Positions 62,385 to 64,000 of a DNA stretch of 64,000 bases are shown here, one piece after another (the first letter of the stretch is position 1; the number at the start of each line of letters is the position of its first letter). Position numbers and translations under genes: made by a program. Source of the stretch: Pseudomonas kairouanensis (GTDB lineage: Bacteria > Pseudomonadota > Gammaproteobacteria > Pseudomonadales > Pseudomonadaceae); assembly GCF_004682055.1 (NCBI RefSeq), contig NZ_QUZU01000017.1, positions 1 to 64,000 of the forward strand, read 5' to 3'. The notes under the pieces are model-generated. The model was not told the origin of the DNA. It ran no database searches and worked only from the letters and a program-made list of their open reading frames with translations.

Positions 62385-62921
62385 ATGGCAGAATTGACCA
62401 CGTTGGCCCGACCTTACGCTAAGGCAGCCTTCGAGCACGCCCAGGCCCACCAGCAGCTGGCCTCTTGGTCAGCCATGCTCGGCCTGGCTGCAGCAGTGTC
62501 GCAAGACGACACCATGCAGCGCGTGCTCAAGGCCCCGCGACTGACGAGCGCAGACAAGGCCGCCACTTTTATTGAAGTGTGCGGCGACAAGTTTGATGTG
62601 AAGGCACAGAACTTCATCAACGTCATTGCCGAAAACGACCGTCTCCTGCTTCTGCCGGAGATTGCCGCTCTTTTCGACCTGTACAAGGCCGAGCAAGAGA
62701 AGTCGGTAGACGTTGAAGTGACCAGTGCTTTTGCATTGAACCAAGAACAGCAAGACAAACTCGCCAAGGTTCTCAGTGCACGACTCGACCGGGAAGTGCG
62801 CCTGCAAGTTGCGGAAGACCCATCCCTCATTGGGGGTGTTGTCATTCGCGCCGGCGACCTGGTTATCGATGGCTCGATTCGCGGCAAACTCGCGAATCTT
62901 GCCGAAGCATTGAAATCTTGA
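62385..62921 (+). CDS. atpH: ATP synthase subunit delta
   Basis: A 178-residue F1 subunit linking stator and catalytic head. The N-terminal helical bundle begins [19 protein letters not shown] and the C-terminal part [23 protein letters not shown] is diagnostic. It sits in the standard atp order. Confidence 0.97.
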   Translation: MAELTTLARPYAKAAFEHAQAHQQLASWSAMLGLAAAVSQDDTMQRVLKAPRLTSADKAATFIEVCGDKFDVKAQNFINVIAENDRLLLLPEIAALFDLYKAEQEKSVDVEVTSAFALNQEQQDKLAKVLSARLDREVRLQVAEDPSLIGGVVIRAGDLVIDGSIRGKLANLAEALKS

Positions 62922-62942
62922 GTTTGAAGGGGCAGCAGAGCA

Positions 62943-64000
62943 ATGCAGCAACTCAATCCTTCCGAAATAAGTGAAATTATCAAGGGCCGCATCGACAAGC
63001 TCGATGTGACCTCCCAAGCCCGTAACGAAGGCACTGTCGTCAGCGTATCTGACGGTATCGTGCGGATTCACGGTCTGGCCGACGTAATGTACGGCGAGAT
63101 GATCGAGTTTCCGGGCGGCGTCTTCGGTATGGCCCTCAACCTGGAGCAAGACTCCGTAGGTGCCGTTGTATTGGGCGCGTACACCAGTCTGGCCGAAGGC
63201 ATGAGCGCCAAGTGCACTGGCCGCATCCTGGAAGTTCCGGTTGGTAAGGAACTGCTGGGTCGCGTTGTCGACGCACTGGGTAACCCTGTTGACGGTAAAG
63301 GTCCACTGGGCAACACCGAGACCGACGCGGTCGAGAAAGTTGCTCCAGGCGTGATCTGGCGTAAGTCGGTAGACCAGCCTGTACAGACTGGCTACAAGGC
63401 TGTCGATGCCATGATCCCTGTCGGCCGTGGCCAGCGTGAGCTGATCATCGGCGACCGTCAGATCGGTAAAACCGCTCTGGCCATCGACGCGATCATCAAC
63501 CAGAAAGACAGCGGCATTTTCTGCGTCTACGTAGCTATTGGTCAGAAACAATCGACCATCGCCAACGTGGTTCGCAAGCTGGAAGAAAACGGCGCCCTGG
63601 CCAACACGATCATCGTGGCTGCCAGTGCTTCGGAATCTCCTGCGCTGCAATTCCTGGCACCGTACTCCGGTTGCACCATGGGTGAATTCTTCCGCGACCG
63701 CGGTGAAGACGCGCTGATCGTTTATGACGATCTGTCCAAGCAAGCAGTGGCTTACCGCCAGATTTCCCTGCTGCTGCGCCGTCCACCAGGCCGTGAAGCT
63801 TACCCAGGCGACGTGTTCTATCTCCACTCCCGTCTGCTGGAGCGCGCATCCCGCGTTTCGGAAGAATACGTAGAGAAGTTCACCAACGGCGCAGTGACCG
63901 GCAAAACCGGTTCCCTGACCGCACTGCCGATCATCGAAACCCAGGCTGGCGACGTTTCCGCGTTCGTTCCGACCAACGTGATTTCCATCACCGACGGTCA
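62943..64000 (+). CDS. atpA: ATP synthase subunit alpha, N-terminal part (cut by window edge)
   Basis: The first 352 residues of the about 514-residue catalytic-head subunit. The Walker [14 protein letters not shown] (near 169) and the conserved [16 protein letters not shown] and [14 protein letters not shown] segments are present. It continues past the right edge. The ATG follows atpH by 21 bases. Confidence 0.97.
   Translation, partial: MQQLNPSEISEIIKGRIDKLDVTSQARNEGTVVSVSDGIVRIHGLADVMYGEMIEFPGGVFGMALNLEQDSVGAVVLGAYTSLAEGMSAKCTGRILEVPVGKELLGRVVDALGNPVDGKGPLGNTETDAVEKVAPGVIWRKSVDQPVQTGYKAVDAMIPVGRGQRELIIGDRQIGKTALAIDAIINQKDSGIFCVYVAIGQKQSTIANVVRKLEENGALANTIIVAASASESPALQFLAPYSGCTMGEFFRDRGEDALIVYDDLSKQAVAYRQISLLLRRPPGREAYPGDVFYLHSRLLERASRVSEEYVEKFTNGAVTGKTGSLTALPIIETQAGDVSAFVPTNVISITDG

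Overview
The window is a chromosomal segment around the replication origin of a fluorescent Pseudomonas (P. fluorescens group). Evidence for this is the Pseudomonas-type order gyrB-recF-dnaN-dnaA-oriC-rpmH-rnpA-yidD-yidC-mnmE and mnmG-rsmG-parA-parB-atpIBEFHA, a trpI-trpBA pair (a LysR activator of tryptophan synthase is a Pseudomonas trait), GTTCCACGTGGAAC parS sites, and many REP palindromes with GGGCTTGCTCGCGAA or GGGCTTGCCCCCGA cores. No species is assigned.

Layout. 0-6.7 kb holds the start of prlC, a gamma-carbonic-anhydrase-like protein, a HAD phosphatase, a lipoprotein metallopeptidase, a small lipoprotein, two DUF1161 paralogues, an OsmC peroxidase, an LLM flavin enzyme, dodecin and a DUF883 membrane anchor, a group with a stress and redox character. 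6.7-10.4 kb holds trpI, trpBA and an RcnB/CigR-like secreted protein. 10.4-14.7 kb is a D-galactonate catabolic set (dgoK-dgoA-dgoD plus a dgoT-type transporter). 14.8-20.4 kb combines a DOPA-dioxygenase-like gene, a LysR regulator, choline sulfatase, a choline-binding protein and a SulP anion transporter, so it is probably a choline-O-sulfate unit. 20.5-36.8 kb is housekeeping: aroE-hemF, qor, tsaC, dprA, def-fmt-rsmB-trkA, an lpxL/htrB-type acyltransferase, tag, glyQS-gmhB-plsC. 37.0-40.4 kb is a CHASE2 histidine kinase and a divergent OmpR-type response regulator.

40.4-60.0 kb is the replication and segregation core. Leftward genes gyrB, recF, dnaN and dnaA face rightward genes rpmH to mnmE across a 586-bp oriC with several DnaA boxes. 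An iron-sensing unit (ECF sigma, FecR-type regulator, TonB receptor) is inserted between mnmE and mnmG. A second cluster of DnaA boxes lies upstream of mnmG, followed by parA and parB; their parS targets lie in and beside recF and gyrB. 60.1-64 kb is the atp operon, cut at the right edge inside atpA.

Main points of interest: (1) the TonB siderophore receptor is split by one in-frame TAG while its sigma and anti-sigma genes are intact; (2) the secreted protein upstream of dprA appears to have lost its LysM domain by a clean in-frame deletion; (3) exact DnaA boxes are strongly concentrated between 46.7 and 58.9 kb, including inside coding sequence, with a second AT-rich cluster before mnmG; (4) several regulatory sites can be read directly: TrpI-type sites, an ANR/FNR-type box at hemF, a Fur box at the sigma gene, parS sites, and good sigma-70 promoters for rpmH and atpI. 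I found no CRISPR array, no insertion sequence, no prophage, no tRNA or rRNA gene, and no clearly new multi-gene system.
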